From: Bacteroidota bacterium
GTDB taxonomy: Bacteria > Bacteroidota > Bacteroidia > Chitinophagales > Saprospiraceae
Length of the DNA: 64,000 nt
Assembly: GCA_024642705.1 (NCBI GenBank)
Contig: JAHEAQ010000009.1
Coordinates: 18,325-82,324, forward strand
Direction: 5' to 3'
Part shown: positions 17,295-26,824 of the stretch, piece after piece
Layout of the letters: every line of letters starts with the position of its first letter
Position numbering within the stretch: position 1 is the first letter of the stretch
Made by a program: the position numbers and the translations under genes
Notes under the pieces: generated by a model
Databases searched by the model: none
What the model was told of the DNA's origin: nothing
Seen by the model: the letters and a program-made list of their open reading frames with translations, nothing else

Positions 17295-18716
17295 TTATGG
17301 GAAAATTCCCATGTTGGTATAATCACTTGCTATTTTATCCAAAGCCGTAATAAATGCAGCTACTCTATAATCTTTTATTTTCTTTCTTTTCGTTTTTACG
17401 TCTTTGATTTGATAAAAAGAAGAAATCATTGTTTCTTCTAGACCCGATCTAACTAAATCTATTTCATCAGCTCCTCTTGCAATTAGATTCCTTTCTTTTT
17501 CTCCAATTACTTTACCTGTAGTCTTTGCAACTAAATCAACCAAACTTGAATAGGTATTTTGATTAAATCTTTTCTCCATTCTGCCAAATCTCATATGCGA
17601 AAGATTTTTTAACCATTCAAAATAAGAAACCGTTACACCACCTGCATTCAAATACATATCTGGCAAAATCACCACACCCATTTCTAATAAAATTTCTTCA
17701 GCTTTCGAAGTAACTGGTCCATTTGCAGCTTCAGCAATAATTTTCGCTTTTATGGAATGTGCATTTCCTTGATGAATTTGACTTTCTAGGGCTGCAGGAA
17801 CTAAAATGTCACAATCCAGCGAAACCCAATCCTCTCTATTTGCCAAAGCAGTGGTTCCAGGAAAATTCATAATGCTTCCAGTGTCTCTTCTGAACCTCAT
17901 TAGTTTCACAATATCAATTCCATCTTTATTGTAAATTGTACCTTCCATTTCTGAAACTCCAACTATGATAGCTCCGCCTTCTTCTTGTGAAATGGTACCA
18001 GTATATGATCCAACATTTCCCAACCCTTGAATTACTAATCTTTTCCCACTGATGCCCGGAGATAAACCTAATTCACTCATCTCATCTTTTTGAAGTAATA
18101 ATTCTCTCAAACCGTAATACACTCCTCTTCCCGTAGCTTCGGTTCTCCCTCTTATTCCACCCTGAGTTATTGGTTTTCCTGTAACACATGCTAGGCCATC
18201 AATATCTCCTACTTTAAAAGTATTATAAGTATCGAGAATCCATGCCATTTCTCTTGGTCCTGTCCCATAATCAGGAGCCGGCACATCAAGACCCGGTCCA
18301 ATAAAATTTTTTCTAATAAGTTCTGTAGTGTATCTTCTGGTAATTTTCTCTAACTGATCTGGAGTGTAATTCCTAGGGCTGATTTTGACTCCGCCTTTAG
18401 CACCTCCAAAGGGTACATCTACGAGGGCACATTTGAATGTCATTAAAGTTGCAAGTGCCATTACTTCTTCTTGACCTACTAAATGTGAGAATCGAATTCC
18501 ACCTTTGGTAGGATTTCTGTGTTGTGAGTGCTGAACTCTATAAGCTTCAATAACTTCATAAGTGTTGCCGATTTTCACAGGAAATCTCATTTGATATATC
18601 GAATTACACTCTCTAATCTGAGCCAGCATACCTTTCGGAAGATCTGTCAATGCTGCAGCCTTATCAAAACTACTTAATACACTTTCATAAAATGTAACAT
18701 GCGCGTTCTCTTTCAT
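17295..18716 (-). CDS. gdh: Glu/Leu/Phe/Val dehydrogenase (glutamate dehydrogenase)
   Basis: NAD(P)-dependent amino-acid dehydrogenase of 473 aa, linking glutamate and 2-oxoglutarate/ammonia. The substrate site is visible as NPTKGGIRFS, PFGGAKGGV (catalytic Lys) and PAPDYGTG (catalytic Asp). The Rossmann domain contains VIQGLGNVGSYTG and AANGPVT, with LPDMYLNAGGVTVSYFEW near the end. Length is slightly above the usual 410-450 aa. It follows the cytochrome c maturation genes on the same strand by about 80 bases. A perfect palindrome ATGGGAA-TTCCCAT overlaps its stop codon. Confidence 0.9.
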   Translation of the reverse strand: MKENAHVTFYESVLSSFDKAAALTDLPKGMLAQIRECNSIYQMRFPVKIGNTYEVIEAYRVQHSQHRNPTKGGIRFSHLVGQEEVMALATLMTFKCALVDVPFGGAKGGVKISPRNYTPDQLEKITRRYTTELIRKNFIGPGLDVPAPDYGTGPREMAWILDTYNTFKVGDIDGLACVTGKPITQGGIRGRTEATGRGVYYGLRELLLQKDEMSELGLSPGISGKRLVIQGLGNVGSYTGTISQEEGGAIIVGVSEMEGTIYNKDGIDIVKLMRFRRDTGSIMNFPGTTALANREDWVSLDCDILVPAALESQIHQGNAHSIKAKIIAEAANGPVTSKAEEILLEMGVVILPDMYLNAGGVTVSYFEWLKNLSHMRFGRMEKRFNQNTYSSLVDLVAKTTGKVIGEKERNLIARGADEIDLVRSGLEETMISSFYQIKDVKTKRKKIKDYRVAAFITALDKIASDYTNMGIFP

Positions 18717-18794
18717 TTAATTTAATTTGATTTAAAATTTAGCTTTGATTCATAAGTGTGGCTTTGAATTAAAGCGGTTTTATTTATTTAATTA

Positions 18795-19040
18795 TTAATC
18801 ACCAATTTGATTTTCTAGTTTTTTTATTCTTCGCTCCAAATTCCACATAAAAAGAATTAATCCTATAAATATAGCAACCACTACTGCCACTACAACATAT
18901 ATTTTACCTATACTTTGAAAAAAATCTGCGTCAGCATTTTGGGCACTTGAGTCTAGGGAAAGAAACATTAAAATGCAGATCAAAAATGCAATTCTATAAT
19001 TCCAAGTAAACACTAATTTTCTAAGACTTTTTATTTTCAT
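18795..19040 (-). CDS. ccmD: CcmD family protein
   Basis: Small membrane protein of 81 aa: a signal-like hydrophobic segment (about residues 15-32, ending SSAQ), then a second helix (IYVVVAVVVAIFIGLILFMW, about 47-66) and a basic tail LERRIKKLENQIGD. This is the CcmD layout; CcmD stabilises the CcmC-CcmE heme chaperone complex in system I cytochrome c maturation. Its ATG overlaps the stop of ccsA/ccmC by 4 bases (ATGA). Confidence 0.75.
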   Translation of the reverse strand: MKIKSLRKLVFTWNYRIAFLICILMFLSLDSSAQNADADFFQSIGKIYVVVAVVVAIFIGLILFMWNLERRIKKLENQIGD

Positions 19041-20092
19041 GATTCTGATAATTTCTGTTTAATTTTTTTATATCTAATAATTAGGTTTGACATCCAAAAA
19101 CCCATTAAAGTAAAAGCTATAATTGCAGGGTAAAAAACCAATCGCAAAGTATTGTCCAAATCTTCTCCTCCAAAACCAGGATTACCACCATTCCCAGGAT
19201 GGAGACTATCCGTCAGTCTAGGGATCACAAAAATTAAAGGAATAATTATAAAAAAGGCAAAAATATTGTATGCTGACGAAATAATCGCTTTACGATCTTC
19301 ATCCTGAATACTTGACCTAAGAATTAAATAAGCAGCATAAATCATCATTGAAACTGCAGCCATATTTAATTTCACATCTGTTGTCCAATATGTACCCCAT
19401 GTGTTTTTTGCCCATATAGAACCAGTAATCAAACCTAGCACTCCAAAAAGTGTCCCAACTTCAACCAAACTACTACCAATAGTATCAAAATCCTGGTTTT
19501 TGTTTCTTAAGAACTTAATACTATAAATTACAGAAACTAAATAAAGAATGAACATAGAGAACCAAAGACTGACATGAAAGTAAGTATTGCGTAATGTTTC
19601 GTATAGAATGTTTCTAAAAGGTATCGCAAAGCCCTCGTAATGGTTGAGATGTTTAAAATTTCCTTTACTCCAAAGATCTTTTCCTTTCGAAACATTTATT
19701 GAATCTTGCTTAATGATAATGCTTGCAGGAAGCACAAAACTACCAATCTTTGGCGCATCGATAACTAAGGAATAGTCAACAATTTTATCATCAGAAGTTA
19801 AATAGGTAGGAATTTCAAAATCAATATCTATAGTTTGAGCATTAAGAACTGCGATTTTAGAGGCTGCTATGGCAAAACTAGTATCATTTAGTAACCAAGC
19901 TCTAAAGTCTGCACTCTTTAATTCTTCCAATTTTGCATTGTAAGTTTTAACTTTCAATGTGATTTGAGACCCTGCATTCAAACTTTGAGGAGAAACTGAA
20001 ATAATACCAGGTTTTAAAGGCATTAAAAAACCGAGAATTAAAACATAAAGCATTAAAATTATAGCTAAAAACTTCCACCAATTCTTCTTCAT
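19037..20092 (-). CDS. ccmC: CcmC/CcsA-type heme handling protein with extra periplasmic domain
   Basis: Membrane protein of 351 aa in the CcmC/CcsA (heme handling protein) superfamily. After TM1 (residues 8-26) comes about 130 residues of periplasmic beta-rich sequence starting ISVSPQSLNAGSQITLKVK, larger than in proteobacterial CcmC. Then follow about six helices with YFHVSLWF, the tryptophan-rich WGTYWTTD heme-binding loop and SLHPGNGGNPGFGG. It receives heme exported with CcmAB and passes it to CcmE. It sits between ccmB and ccmD with a 9-base gap and a 4-base overlap, so the operon assignment is secure. Confidence 0.85.
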   Translation of the reverse strand: MKKNWWKFLAIILMLYVLILGFLMPLKPGIISVSPQSLNAGSQITLKVKTYNAKLEELKSADFRAWLLNDTSFAIAASKIAVLNAQTIDIDFEIPTYLTSDDKIVDYSLVIDAPKIGSFVLPASIIIKQDSINVSKGKDLWSKGNFKHLNHYEGFAIPFRNILYETLRNTYFHVSLWFSMFILYLVSVIYSIKFLRNKNQDFDTIGSSLVEVGTLFGVLGLITGSIWAKNTWGTYWTTDVKLNMAAVSMMIYAAYLILRSSIQDEDRKAIISSAYNIFAFFIIIPLIFVIPRLTDSLHPGNGGNPGFGGEDLDNTLRLVFYPAIIAFTLMGFWMSNLIIRYKKIKQKLSES

Positions 20093-20101
20093 ACTATTTC
20101 T

Positions 20102-20761
20102 TTATGTACGCCATATTTGAGGGAACAAAATTAACGAAACCCCAACTAATATTATAATTATTGCTAATAACATTAATATATCATTTACAAATGTCGTGCT
20201 TCCTAAAATATTCAAACCCATAGCCGTTATCCTTAAATTGAATAAAATAATGGGCAATATTAACGGAATCGAAAGTACAGACATTAAAGTTGCACTATTT
20301 CCTCCTTTAGATGCAATTGCCGAAACAAGCGTAAATACTACACTTACTCCCAGAGCTCCTAAAATAATTCCAACGATAAAAATTGCAAAATGATCTATAG
20401 GATTATTGATAAAAATAATAAAAGACCCAAAAATCAATAAACCCATTATGATGAGACTAATAAAATTGTAAATGAATTTTGCAATTATTATTTCTACAGG
20501 ACTAGCAAGATAATAATAGTATAATTCTCTAGAAGAAATTTCCTGGTTGAAACTTTTCATCATTGCATTAACTGCAGTAAAAATAAACAGAATCCAAAAT
20601 ATTGCATTCCAAAGCATTGGACTAACTGTTTGCAAAATTTTTGATATAATAAAAACGGTGCTGATAACGTATAAAAGTATGCTGGCAAGAATATATCGTT
20701 GTCTAATTTCAATATTGAAATCTTTTACAATTAAATGCCAAACATTGTTAATTTGATTCAA
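20102..20761 (-). CDS. ccmB: Heme exporter permease CcmB
   Basis: Membrane protein of 219 aa with six predicted helices, matching CcmB: an N-terminal LIVKDFNIEIRQRY segment, FNQEISSRELYYYYLASPVEIIIAKFIYN in the middle, and SAIASKGGNSATLMSVLSIPLILPIILF near the C-terminus. It is the permease of the CcmAB ABC transporter in cytochrome c maturation. First gene of the run ccmB-ccmC-ccmD-gdh on the minus strand. The ATPase gene ccmA is not in the window. Confidence 0.9.
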   Translation of the reverse strand: MNQINNVWHLIVKDFNIEIRQRYILASILLYVISTVFIISKILQTVSPMLWNAIFWILFIFTAVNAMMKSFNQEISSRELYYYYLASPVEIIIAKFIYNFISLIIMGLLIFGSFIIFINNPIDHFAIFIVGIILGALGVSVVFTLVSAIASKGGNSATLMSVLSIPLILPIILFNLRITAMGLNILGSTTFVNDILMLLAIIIILVGVSLILFPQIWRT

Positions 20762-20873
20762 TTATATTGTTTTGTGACTGCAAATTTAACAGACATTGAC
20801 CATAATCACTTTGTTTTTTTAGTTTTTTTCAAAATTCACAAATAAAATAATTATGACATTAATAATTTAATTT

Positions 20874-20881
20874 TAACTTTG
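20874..20881 (+). promoter_or_regulatory. Candidate -7 promoter box of the amidase gene
   Basis: TAACTTTG matches TAnnTTTG exactly and lies 42 bases before the ATG. No TTG is found at the expected distance upstream, so support is partial. Confidence 0.35.
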
Positions 20882-20923
20882 TCATATTAAGATTATTTTT
20901 AATATATAAAATATTGATAAAAC

Positions 20924-22186
20924 ATGAAATTATTTGCTTATTTCATATTATTTAATTTATTTTCAATAATAAATGTAAATGGTGCAGAACCATATTATCA
21001 CAAAGTAACTGCACTTCGAGGAGACGGTGTTTATTCTCTTTTAAGAAGATATGAATTGGCAGATGAATACTGTAATGTTTTAAAATTTTATCAATTGAAC
21101 AACCTCCAAAAGGAAGAAAAACTTTTTGAGGGCAAAAAGTATTTTCTCCCAATTTTGATTTACCATTACAATGGATCAAGCATTCGTTCAACTATAGGTT
21201 CTGAAGATTGGGATAAGGCTGTTAAGATTCAGGAGTATAATGAAAAACTTGTTAAAAATAATTTAAGAACGTCTTCTTATCAATCAAGTAAATTATTATG
21301 GGTCCCTTTTTCATCTATTTATTGTGGAAAATCCACTACCAAAGATGAAACAACTCCAAAGACTATTGATGCTGACGTTATCAAGAAAGAAGAAGAAGAA
21401 AATAAGATAACAAACAATGAAACAGTACTCGTTCAAGAAAACTATCCTTCCACTGATAAAATAATGAAAACATTCACTTTGTTTGGGAAAGAGTTTGAAA
21501 ACTATCAAGAAATTGATCAATCGCTTAAAAACAAGGTTTTTTATCTTGTGAGTGGACATGGAGGTCCTGATCCAGGTGCAATGTGTACAACTTGCCCACA
21601 TAATTTGTGTGAAGATGAATACGCATATGATGTAATATTAAGATTAGCTAGGAATTTGAAACAACATGGTGCAGTGGTTGAGGTTATCATACAAGATGAT
21701 AATGATGGAATTCGAACAGATAAATATTTGCCTTGCGATTCAGATGAAAAATGCAATGGTAAGTCTTTACCATTTAAGCAAAAAAAGAGACTTCAACAAA
21801 GAGCAGATTACATAAACGAGCTACATGTTCAATACAAGAATAAAGGTTATAAAGACCATACGGTTGTTGCTATCCACGTCGATGCTGCTGGTGAAGGAGA
21901 TCGAAAAGATGTTTTTTTCTATCATCATGCAAATAGTAAAACTGGTGAAAGATTGGCAAATAATATACAAACTACATTTGAAGAAAAATACGATACTTTT
22001 CAAAAAGGTAGAGGTTATAAAGGAACAGTAAAAGCAAGAGGACTATATATGATCAATCATACTAATCCCCCTATTGTTTATATTGAATTAGCTAATATTC
22101 ACAATCCAAAAGATCAACAAAGAATTATGATTGATACCAATAGGCAGGCATTAGCAAATTGGATTTTTCAGGGACTTCTTAGATAA
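20924..22186 (+). CDS. N-acetylmuramoyl-L-alanine amidase (Amidase_3) with LysM-like N-terminus
   Basis: Exported cell-wall hydrolase of 420 aa. A signal peptide (LFAYFILFNLFSIINVNGA) is followed by a LysM-like segment (about 25-80, HKVTALRGDGVYSLLRRYEL ... LFEGKKYFLP) and a low-complexity Lys/Glu linker. The Amidase_3 domain covers about 205-420 with zinc ligands His212 (SGHGGPDPG), Glu230 (CEDEYAYD) and His318 (IHVDAAG), and catalytic Glu388 (YIELANI). It should cleave the amide between N-acetylmuramic acid and L-alanine in peptidoglycan. A CTTCPHNLC insert after the first motif has three cysteines and may be a local structural feature. Divergent from ccmB. Confidence 0.87.
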   Translation: MKLFAYFILFNLFSIINVNGAEPYYHKVTALRGDGVYSLLRRYELADEYCNVLKFYQLNNLQKEEKLFEGKKYFLPILIYHYNGSSIRSTIGSEDWDKAVKIQEYNEKLVKNNLRTSSYQSSKLLWVPFSSIYCGKSTTKDETTPKTIDADVIKKEEEENKITNNETVLVQENYPSTDKIMKTFTLFGKEFENYQEIDQSLKNKVFYLVSGHGGPDPGAMCTTCPHNLCEDEYAYDVILRLARNLKQHGAVVEVIIQDDNDGIRTDKYLPCDSDEKCNGKSLPFKQKKRLQQRADYINELHVQYKNKGYKDHTVVAIHVDAAGEGDRKDVFFYHHANSKTGERLANNIQTTFEEKYDTFQKGRGYKGTVKARGLYMINHTNPPIVYIELANIHNPKDQQRIMIDTNRQALANWIFQGLLR

Positions 22187-22193
22187 TATTGAA

Positions 22194-23207
22194 TTACGAG
22201 GAAATATTTTCTAATAATAGATTACAACCTCTGATTTCAGAATTTTCGATTCGTCCTTGTATCTTAAAATGGCCACAACCATCAGAAATTCCAAGATCTT
22301 GCGTTTCTATAAAGCTACAAGTATCAAAATTTGATAAATCTACTACTTTTACAATGCCAGTTTTAAAAGGCTTTTCCCATGCTTTTGGATCACTTAATTG
22401 ACCAATTAGAACTCTTTTAGTAGATGCACTTTTATACCATTCTCCGTCTATTGTATAGGATTGGGATAATAATTCAGTCATTCCATATTCTGAATTGATA
22501 TTTTTTATTTTCCATGATTTTTTAAATTTTTCAATAATTTCCTCTTTGGACATTTCCATACTTGAGGTCTTCATTCCTCCTGTTTCTATAACTATTAAGT
22601 CTGGAAAGTCAATTTCAAATTTGCATAAATCCAACAAAGCAAAACTAACACCAATTAAAATGGTGGGAATATTTAATTTTTTATTCTTTTGTAAAACTTG
22701 AATCATAGCTTCTTCCCGATTCAAATAATATCCTGACTCTTGATATTTACTCCTTTTTATCAATTCGTTAACCATACAAATAAGAGAAGAATCTGATCTT
22801 TCAATGTAGCCCGGCAGTATTCCAATAAAACAATAAACACTAGGGTCTTCAAAAAATTCCTTAAATCCGCTTATGGCATTATCAAGATAATATTGAATTG
22901 ATTTAATATAATGTTTGCTTTTCAGAGAAGATGTAGTCCCACTGCTCACAAAATAATTTTCGTGAATCCAATTCCCAGTTGTGATTCTTTTATTTTTGAA
23001 AAATTCTATTGGCAGAAAAGGTATATCAGATATAGAATTGATTTTACTTATTTTTTTATCCATAATATCAATATATGTCCGATAAAATGAATTGTAAGTA
23101 TACTGAAATTTGAAAATATTTAATGCGCTTGCTTCAAACTCATCTATGTATGATTTTGACTCCATCATTTTTGTTATATTTTCTCTTTCGTGGATGTAAT
23201 CTGTCAT
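22194..23207 (-). CDS. LuxE-like acyl-protein synthetase
   Basis: Protein of 337 aa in the LuxE acyl-protein synthetase / adenylate-forming family. Family marks are IPFLPIEFFKNKRI, the phosphate-binding loop YFVSSGTTSSLKSKH, and a late NSEYGMTELLSQSY, equivalent to the YG-x-TE motif of acyl-adenylating enzymes. LuxE activates fatty acids as acyl-AMP for the luciferase reductase complex, but no luxC/luxD partners are present, so a general acyl-activation role (lipid or surface glycan modification) is more likely. It ends 7 bases from the convergent amidase gene. Confidence 0.78.
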   Translation of the reverse strand: MTDYIHERENITKMMESKSYIDEFEASALNIFKFQYTYNSFYRTYIDIMDKKISKINSISDIPFLPIEFFKNKRITTGNWIHENYFVSSGTTSSLKSKHYIKSIQYYLDNAISGFKEFFEDPSVYCFIGILPGYIERSDSSLICMVNELIKRSKYQESGYYLNREEAMIQVLQKNKKLNIPTILIGVSFALLDLCKFEIDFPDLIVIETGGMKTSSMEMSKEEIIEKFKKSWKIKNINSEYGMTELLSQSYTIDGEWYKSASTKRVLIGQLSDPKAWEKPFKTGIVKVVDLSNFDTCSFIETQDLGISDGCGHFKIQGRIENSEIRGCNLLLENISS

Positions 23208-23288
23208 TAATTTTTCGTTATAATATTTACAGTGTAAGATAAAAGCTTAATTTTAATGAAATTTTGCATTGAATAACCGAAATTATCA

Positions 23289-23789
23289 ATGATAACTAAT
23301 ATTTTAAAACTGAATATATTATTTTTAATAATATTATCATTTTGTGGATGCATTACTTCTCCTGATTACCCAATTGAACCTGTTATTGAATATGCTGGGG
23401 TAAGTAAAACCTTTATGACTCAGAATAATTTAAATACAGATTCCCTCTATCTTTATTTAACATTTACTGATGGAGATGGAGATTTAGGTCACCAACCGGA
23501 AGATACTACCAGAAATATTTTTATCATAGATTCCAGAACTGGAAATATTCAAGACAAATTTAAAAGTCCATTCATACCTGAAGAAGGAGTAGGAAATGGA
23601 ATTTCAGGTGATATTCAACTCCTTCTGTACACCACATGCTGTCTATTTCCCGAAAATATCCCCCCATGCAGTGCACCTACTAAATATCCAACGGATACTA
23701 TTGTATATCAAATTTACTTAAAAGATAGAGCTGGGAATATTAGTAATACGATACAGACTGAACCTATAGTAATTTTGTGTAGCAAATAA
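23289..23789 (+). CDS. Predicted lipoprotein of unknown function
   Basis: Protein of 166 aa with a type II signal peptide (KLNILFLIILSFCGC; probable lipidated Cys21). The mature part is beta-rich, with TDGDGDLG near residues 59-66 as an acidic, possibly calcium-binding, turn, and several cysteines (TTCCLFPENIPPCSAP). The C-terminal YLKDRAGNISNTIQTEPIVI resembles an Ig-like strand pattern. Similar DGDGDLG lipoproteins are frequent in Bacteroidota, with no known role. Divergent from the LuxE-like gene. Confidence 0.6.
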   Translation: MITNILKLNILFLIILSFCGCITSPDYPIEPVIEYAGVSKTFMTQNNLNTDSLYLYLTFTDGDGDLGHQPEDTTRNIFIIDSRTGNIQDKFKSPFIPEEGVGNGISGDIQLLLYTTCCLFPENIPPCSAPTKYPTDTIVYQIYLKDRAGNISNTIQTEPIVILCSK

Positions 23790-23944
23790 TTCTATTTTTT
23801 TCAAAATTCAATCTTTTGTTGAGTATAGCATTCTTAGAAAGAGATTGACGGTTTTTATTTTTTTCTACAAAGGTTTTTAAAAGATTACATTTTGTGCTCA
23901 ACTTTTTTAGCTTTGATAAAAATTAATAGTTAAAGCTCCTTTTT

Positions 23945-26815
23945 ATGAAAAAAGTCATGCAATTTTTATTTTCATTCATTTTATTGATTCTTTCGATTTC
24001 TATTTTAAAATCTCAAGGGTTTCAACCCCCTGCTAGTACTCCTGCAGATAGAATAGAAGCATTCAATAAGAGAGAAGCGTTAAAATCCAATAGCTTAATT
24101 AATAATATTCCATTCAAAAATGTTGGTCCGACAATTATAAGTGGTCGAGTAGTTGATGTTGCTGTAAACCCAAAAGATCCAACAATTTTTTACGTTGCTT
24201 ATGCCTCAGGCGGACTTTGGAAAACAACAAATAATGGAACCAGTTTTAATCCAATTTTTGACAATGAAGCCGTTATGACAATTGGAGATTTTGATGTACA
24301 CTGGGAAAGTGGAACCATCTATGTCGGCACTGGTGAGGTAAATTCCAGTAGGTCTTCCTATGCAGGCCTAGGCGTATTTGTATCAAAAAACGATGGAGCT
24401 ACTTGGGAAAATATAGGATTAAATGATTCACACCATATAGGCAAAGTAATTGTTTCAGAAGACAATCCTAATGAAGTTATAGTAGGTGTTTTAGGACATT
24501 TATATTCAGACAACAATGAAAGAGGTATTTACAAAACTACAGATGGAGGAAAAAATTGGAAGCGTACTTTGTTTATAAATAATAAAACAGGAGTTGTAGA
24601 TATTAGAAGAAACCCAACTGACAAGAATATACTTTATGCTTCAAGTTGGGAAAGAGAAAGAAAAGCTTGGGACTTTAAAGAATCGGGTAAAAATTCTGCC
24701 ATTTATAAAAGTGCAGATAACGGGAATAGTTGGCAACTTCTTTCCAATGAAAAAAGTGGTTTCCCTACTGGGGAAGGAGTCGGTAGAATAGGGTTAGCCG
24801 TATATAGCAAAAATGGAGTCGAGAAGATATATGCATTGCTCGATAATTACAATCGCAGGCCAATGGAACCTAAAAAAGAGAAAACTTTGACAAAAGATGA
24901 TCTTAGGACTATGACGAAAGAAGCATTTATGGAGCTAACTGATGATGAACTTTCAGATTTTCTAACTTCTAATCGATTTGATAGGAAATATTCCGCAAAA
25001 AAAATCAAAGGTATGGTGAAATCAAATGAGATTATGCCAATAACATTAGTTGAATACCTGGAAGATGCGAATTCTTTGTTATTTGATTCTCAGGTCATTG
25101 GTGCAGAAGTCTATCTAAGTGAAGATGGAGGTAGATCTTGGAAGAAAACTCACGATTCATATATTGAGAATTTATACAGTAGCTACGGTTATTATTTTGG
25201 TGTAATTGATGTTTCACCAATAGATCCTGATAAAATATATATTGCTGGTGTTCCTATTTTAAGGTCCGATGATGGAGGTAAAAATTGGGTAAATATTAAT
25301 GGCGAAAACGTTCATTCTGATCACCACTCTATCTGGATTGATCCAAATAGACCTGGGCACTTAATTAATGGAAATGACGGAGGAATTAACATATCCTATG
25401 ATGATGGTGAAAATTGGATCAAGTGTAATTCTCCAGCTGTTGGGCAGTTTTATTATGTTAATGTTGACCAGCAAACACCGTATAATATATATGGTGGAGC
25501 GCAAGATAATGGCGTTTGGTTTGGACCTAGTAATTATGAAGCGAGCTCGAGATGGCATGGAACTGGACAATATCCTTATCGCAGTTTAGTTGGTGGCGAC
25601 GGAATGCAAGTCCAAATTGACTCCAGAGATAATAATATTGTATACGGAGGATTACAATTTGGTGCCTATTTCCGCATTAATAGAGCGAATGAAGATCGAA
25701 AATTTATCACACCTCAACACGAACTGGGTGAAAGACCATACAGGTGGAATTGGTTAACCCCAATACTTTTATCTAAACATAATCAAGATGTATTGTACAT
25801 GGGATCAAACTTTTTGCAAAGATCAATGGACAAGGGTGATAATTTTACTATTATTTCTGGTGACTTAACAAATGGTGGCAAAAAAGGAGATGTATCATTC
25901 GGTACTTTAAGTTCCATTGATGAATCACCATTTCGTTTTGGTCTGCTGTATACAGGATCCGATGATGGTGTTATTCAAATTTCAAAAGATGGAGGTTATT
26001 CATGGAATATAATTTCCAACAAATTGCCACAAGATATGTGGGTGAGTAGAGTTCAAGCATCGGTTCACAATGAAGCTAGTGTTTTTGTTAGTTTGAATGG
26101 ATACAGGTGGGACGACTTTACACCATATTTATATGTTTCAGACAATTATGGTGAAACATGGAAAAGGTTGGGTAAAGATTTACCGCATGAAGCTATCAAT
26201 GTCGTAAAAGAAGATCCAGTTGATGAAAATATTCTTTATGTGGGAACAGATCATGGCCTTTACGTTTCATTTGATCGGGGAGAAAATTTCACAATAATGT
26301 CAAACAACCTTCCTGCGGTGGCTATACATGATCTTGTAATTCAACCAGAAGCTCAAGAAATTATATTAGGAACACATGGCCGTTCTTTTTATAAAGCAAG
26401 TGTTAAAGAATTACAACAATTAAATAAAATAAAAAATAAGCAAATCCATCTTTTTGCTCTGGAATCGGTTAGAAGTTCTCCTCGATGGGGCAGAAACCGT
26501 TCATCTTTCAATAATAATCCTGGACCTAATTACGAATTTTCAATATTTTCTAACGAATCAAGTACTGTTAAAATTAGTGTAAATAACGCTGAGGATGAGT
26601 TGCTTACTTCATTTGACATAAAAGTTGATAAAGGAATTACTTTTCACAATTATGATTTGACTGTGGATGAAATAAATGTTAGTAAGATGTCAAAGGACTC
26701 CAAAAAAAGTCCAGAAGCAGCTGAAAATGGCAAATTTTATCTAATTCCTGGGAAATATAAAATTACTGCAAGCTATAAAGAATCAAAAGAAGAACAGACT
26801 TTAGAAATTAAATAG
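23945..26815 (+). CDS. Secreted BNR / sortilin (VPS10)-like beta-propeller protein
   Basis: Exported protein of 956 aa with a signal peptide (FLFSFILLILSISILKSQG). At least nine Asp-box (BNR) motifs are visible, for example SKNDGATWENIG, TTDGGKNWKR, SADNGNSWQ, SEDGGRSWKK, SDDGGKNWVN, SKDGGYSWN and SDNYGETWKRLG, spread over about residues 140-820, which means two beta-propellers as in VPS10/sortilin-type and xyloglucanase-like proteins. The last 130 residues form a beta-sandwich-like tail and are not a T9SS sorting domain. Often annotated as glycosyl hydrolase, but catalysis cannot be shown from sequence. It is followed after 9 bases by yjjG. Confidence 0.8.
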   Translation: MKKVMQFLFSFILLILSISILKSQGFQPPASTPADRIEAFNKREALKSNSLINNIPFKNVGPTIISGRVVDVAVNPKDPTIFYVAYASGGLWKTTNNGTSFNPIFDNEAVMTIGDFDVHWESGTIYVGTGEVNSSRSSYAGLGVFVSKNDGATWENIGLNDSHHIGKVIVSEDNPNEVIVGVLGHLYSDNNERGIYKTTDGGKNWKRTLFINNKTGVVDIRRNPTDKNILYASSWERERKAWDFKESGKNSAIYKSADNGNSWQLLSNEKSGFPTGEGVGRIGLAVYSKNGVEKIYALLDNYNRRPMEPKKEKTLTKDDLRTMTKEAFMELTDDELSDFLTSNRFDRKYSAKKIKGMVKSNEIMPITLVEYLEDANSLLFDSQVIGAEVYLSEDGGRSWKKTHDSYIENLYSSYGYYFGVIDVSPIDPDKIYIAGVPILRSDDGGKNWVNINGENVHSDHHSIWIDPNRPGHLINGNDGGINISYDDGENWIKCNSPAVGQFYYVNVDQQTPYNIYGGAQDNGVWFGPSNYEASSRWHGTGQYPYRSLVGGDGMQVQIDSRDNNIVYGGLQFGAYFRINRANEDRKFITPQHELGERPYRWNWLTPILLSKHNQDVLYMGSNFLQRSMDKGDNFTIISGDLTNGGKKGDVSFGTLSSIDESPFRFGLLYTGSDDGVIQISKDGGYSWNIISNKLPQDMWVSRVQASVHNEASVFVSLNGYRWDDFTPYLYVSDNYGETWKRLGKDLPHEAINVVKEDPVDENILYVGTDHGLYVSFDRGENFTIMSNNLPAVAIHDLVIQPEAQEIILGTHGRSFYKASVKELQQLNKIKNKQIHLFALESVRSSPRWGRNRSSFNNNPGPNYEFSIFSNESSTVKISVNNAEDELLTSFDIKVDKGITFHNYDLTVDEINVSKMSKDSKKSPEAAENGKFYLIPGKYKITASYKESKEEQTLEIK

Positions 26816-26824
26816 GAAAAATAT

